Shown here piece by piece: positions 7,991-8,786 of a stretch of DNA of 8,786 nucleotides. Under the pieces are notes generated by a model. It was not told where the DNA came from and made no database searches. It saw only the letters and a list, made by a program, of their open reading frames with translations. The stretch comes from Thermotogae bacterium (GTDB taxonomy: Bacteria; Thermotogota; Thermotogae; B3-G13): assembly GCA_015486095.1 (NCBI GenBank), contig WFSK01000224.1, forward strand, positions 1 through 8,786, given 5' to 3'. The first letter of the stretch is position 1; the number at the start of each line of letters is the position of its first letter. The translations under genes and the position numbers were made by a program.

Positions 7991-8622
7991 GACCCTCGTT
8001 CGATTATACCTCTGATCTCTCCGATATCGTCCACCACGTAATTCGCTTTTTCGATCTCCGACTTACCATAACCGTAATTCACCCCAACTGCTACACAATC
8101 GTTATCTCTCGCCGAGATGATATCATGATAGCGGTCACCGACGATAAAGGTCTTTCGAGCGTTCAACGATGTGATTATCTCCCTAACCATATCGGATTTC
8201 GTATTGCTATCATTTTCAAGATATCGGACTACATCGAAATATCTCTGCAGATCGAATTTGTTCATGATCTGGTAAACATATGATCGACGTGCATTGGTGC
8301 ATAAGGCTACGCCACAATCCTTGTTCCTCAACCATTCTAATGTTTCCAACACGTTTGGATAGAGGACACCCTTTTCGGATACGTAGTTGATCTCCAGCAT
8401 ATCTATCCTGTCGACAACCGTCTTCAAATCGTCTCTGAAATCCAGCGTTTTAAGCCATTCGATAAACTTACTCATGGGTTCACCCACGAAAGATAAAAGA
8501 AGGTCATTATCTGGTATGGGCAAGCCATATTCCATCAACAGTTGCCTCACTGCGGGTATAAACGAACTCTCAGTTTTGTAAAGGGTACCATCTAAATCGA
8601 AGATCACTAAACATTCTTTCAT
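7987..8622 (-). CDS. HAD-superfamily phosphatase, Gph/PpaX-like
   Basis: This is a soluble haloacid-dehalogenase-type hydrolase that probably removes phosphate from a small metabolite. All four HAD motifs are visible: DLDGT with nucleophile Asp9 and acid/base Asp11, Thr109 in LCTN, Lys142, and the Mg2+-binding VGDRYHD with Asp163 and Asp167. A helical C1 cap lies between motif I and the core (about residues 15-85). This layout is shared by phosphoglycolate phosphatase, pyrophosphatase PpaX and beta-phosphoglucomutase-like enzymes, and the sequence alone does not pick one. I start it at ATG 8622 (211 residues), which gives MKECLVIFDLDGTL and has AAGGAG 6 nt upstream. An in-frame ATG at 8643 would add seven residues that simply translate the ribosome binding site. 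It is the first gene of the minus-strand operon, just downstream of a good promoter, and it overlaps miaB by 4 bp. Confidence 0.88.
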   Translation of the reverse strand: MKECLVIFDLDGTLYKTESSFIPAVRQLLMEYGLPIPDNDLLLSFVGEPMSKFIEWLKTLDFRDDLKTVVDRIDMLEINYVSEKGVLYPNVLETLEWLRNKDCGVALCTNARRSYVYQIMNKFDLQRYFDVVRYLENDSNTKSDMVREIITSLNARKTFIVGDRYHDIISARDNDCVAVGVNYGYGKSEIEKANYVVDDIGEIRGIIERGS

Positions 8623-8628
8623 CTTTTT

Positions 8629-8634
8629 CTCCTT
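8629..8634 (-). promoter_or_regulatory. Ribosome binding site of the HAD gene
   Basis: The minus strand reads AAGGAG, 6 nt before the ATG at 8622. This ideal spacing supports the shorter start and argues against the upstream ATG at 8643. Confidence 0.7.
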
Positions 8635-8667
8635 TCTCAACATTTCGAAATACGAATACTCGTCTCT

Positions 8668-8696
8668 ATTTTATATCAGAATCCTTGGGATATCAA
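8668..8696 (-). promoter_or_regulatory. Sigma-70-type promoter of the HAD-miaB-mutS operon
   Basis: On the minus strand TTGATA (8696-8691) and TAAAAT (8673-8668) are separated by exactly 17 bp, each matching the consensus in 5 of 6 bases. Transcription would start near 8661 and give a leader of roughly 38 nt before the HAD start. It is the best promoter in the window and sits in the only sizeable intergenic region. The -35 box abuts that of the divergent promoter. Confidence 0.6.
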
Positions 8697-8715
8697 ATGA
8701 ATGGGGTTGTATAAT
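8685..8715 (+). promoter_or_regulatory. Divergent plus-strand promoter
   Basis: A perfect TATAAT at 8710-8715 is preceded by TTGGGA at 8685-8690 with a 19-bp spacer, longer than ideal. Transcription would begin near 8722 and run off the right edge. The position back to back with the HAD promoter supports a divergently transcribed gene to the right. Confidence 0.45.
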
Positions 8716-8727
8716 AGTAAAGAATCG

Positions 8728-8767
8728 ATAGAGGAGGCTTTGCCGAAAGAAACGGACTCGGCTCTAT
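8728..8767 (+). other. Imperfect hairpin in the leader of a divergent transcript
   Basis: About 6 nt after the predicted transcription start, ATAGAG (8728-8733) can pair with CTCTAT (8762-8767), and CCGA (8743-8746) with TCGG (8758-8761). The 3' arm is continuous, while the 5' arm has a 9-nt bulge. The 5' arm contains AGGAGG (8732-8737), a perfect ribosome-binding sequence. A competing fold is GGC-TTT-GCC (8736-8744). I recognise no known riboswitch or RNA family. An ATG at 8766 opens a frame (MLNCVDE) that is still open at the window edge, but that is too short to call a gene. Confidence 0.35.
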
Positions 8768-8786
8768 GTTAAACTGTGTTGATGAA

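Noticed and set aside
8721..8786. Possible lysine riboswitch, from GATAGAGG and GCCGAA in the plus-strand leader
   Set aside because: The L-box opens with a similar GAUAGAGG, but the AGUA-containing internal loop and later conserved blocks do not follow, and ATAGAG here pairs locally with CTCTAT. The visible part is also too short.

Overview
The window looks like chromosomal DNA from a bacterium. All enzymes are of bacterial type (a long AspRS with the insertion domain, PrmC, MutS, MiaB). Frequent AGA/AGG and ATA codons, many charged residues and very tight gene packing suggest a thermophilic anaerobe, possibly from a deep-branching group such as Thermotogota or a neighbour. That placement is an inference with low confidence. 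Nothing indicates a plasmid, phage, insertion sequence, CRISPR array or rRNA/tRNA gene.

Layout from left to right. (1) Bases 2-1033 on the plus strand hold the C-terminal part of a multi-spanning membrane subunit of the NuoL/M/N-MrpD-hydrogenase family of ion-translocating proteins; its start lies left of the window. (2) Its stop overlaps by 8 bp the stop of the last gene of a minus-strand series. Read in its own direction (right to left) this series is: HAD phosphatase (7987-8622), miaB (6644-7990), mutS (4131-6647), a GNAT acetyltransferase (3645-4094), aspS (1856-3625) and prmC (1026-1859). The junctions HAD/miaB, miaB/mutS and aspS/prmC are 4-bp stop-start overlaps. The only gaps inside the series are 36 bp (mutS/GNAT) and about 19 bp (GNAT/aspS), so it reads as one operon, perhaps with an internal promoter before the GNAT gene. 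(3) The last 164 bases (8623-8786) are the only real regulatory region. A good minus-strand sigma-70-type promoter drives the HAD-first operon. A divergent plus-strand promoter leads into a short leader with an imperfect hairpin that ends at the window edge.

The minus-strand operon is an information-processing cluster. MutS does mismatch repair, MiaB thiomethylates tRNA position 37, AspRS charges tRNA(Asp), and PrmC methylates release factors. The HAD and GNAT enzymes have unknown substrates. miaB next to mutS recalls the miaB-mutS-mutL-miaA cluster of many bacteria, but mutL and miaA are not here. The membrane subunit belongs to a separate energy-conservation locus to the left.

I did not find a convincing undescribed system. 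The items most worth checking are the unclassified leader at the right edge, the altered channel residue and shortened loop in the membrane subunit, and the variant motifs in PrmC.
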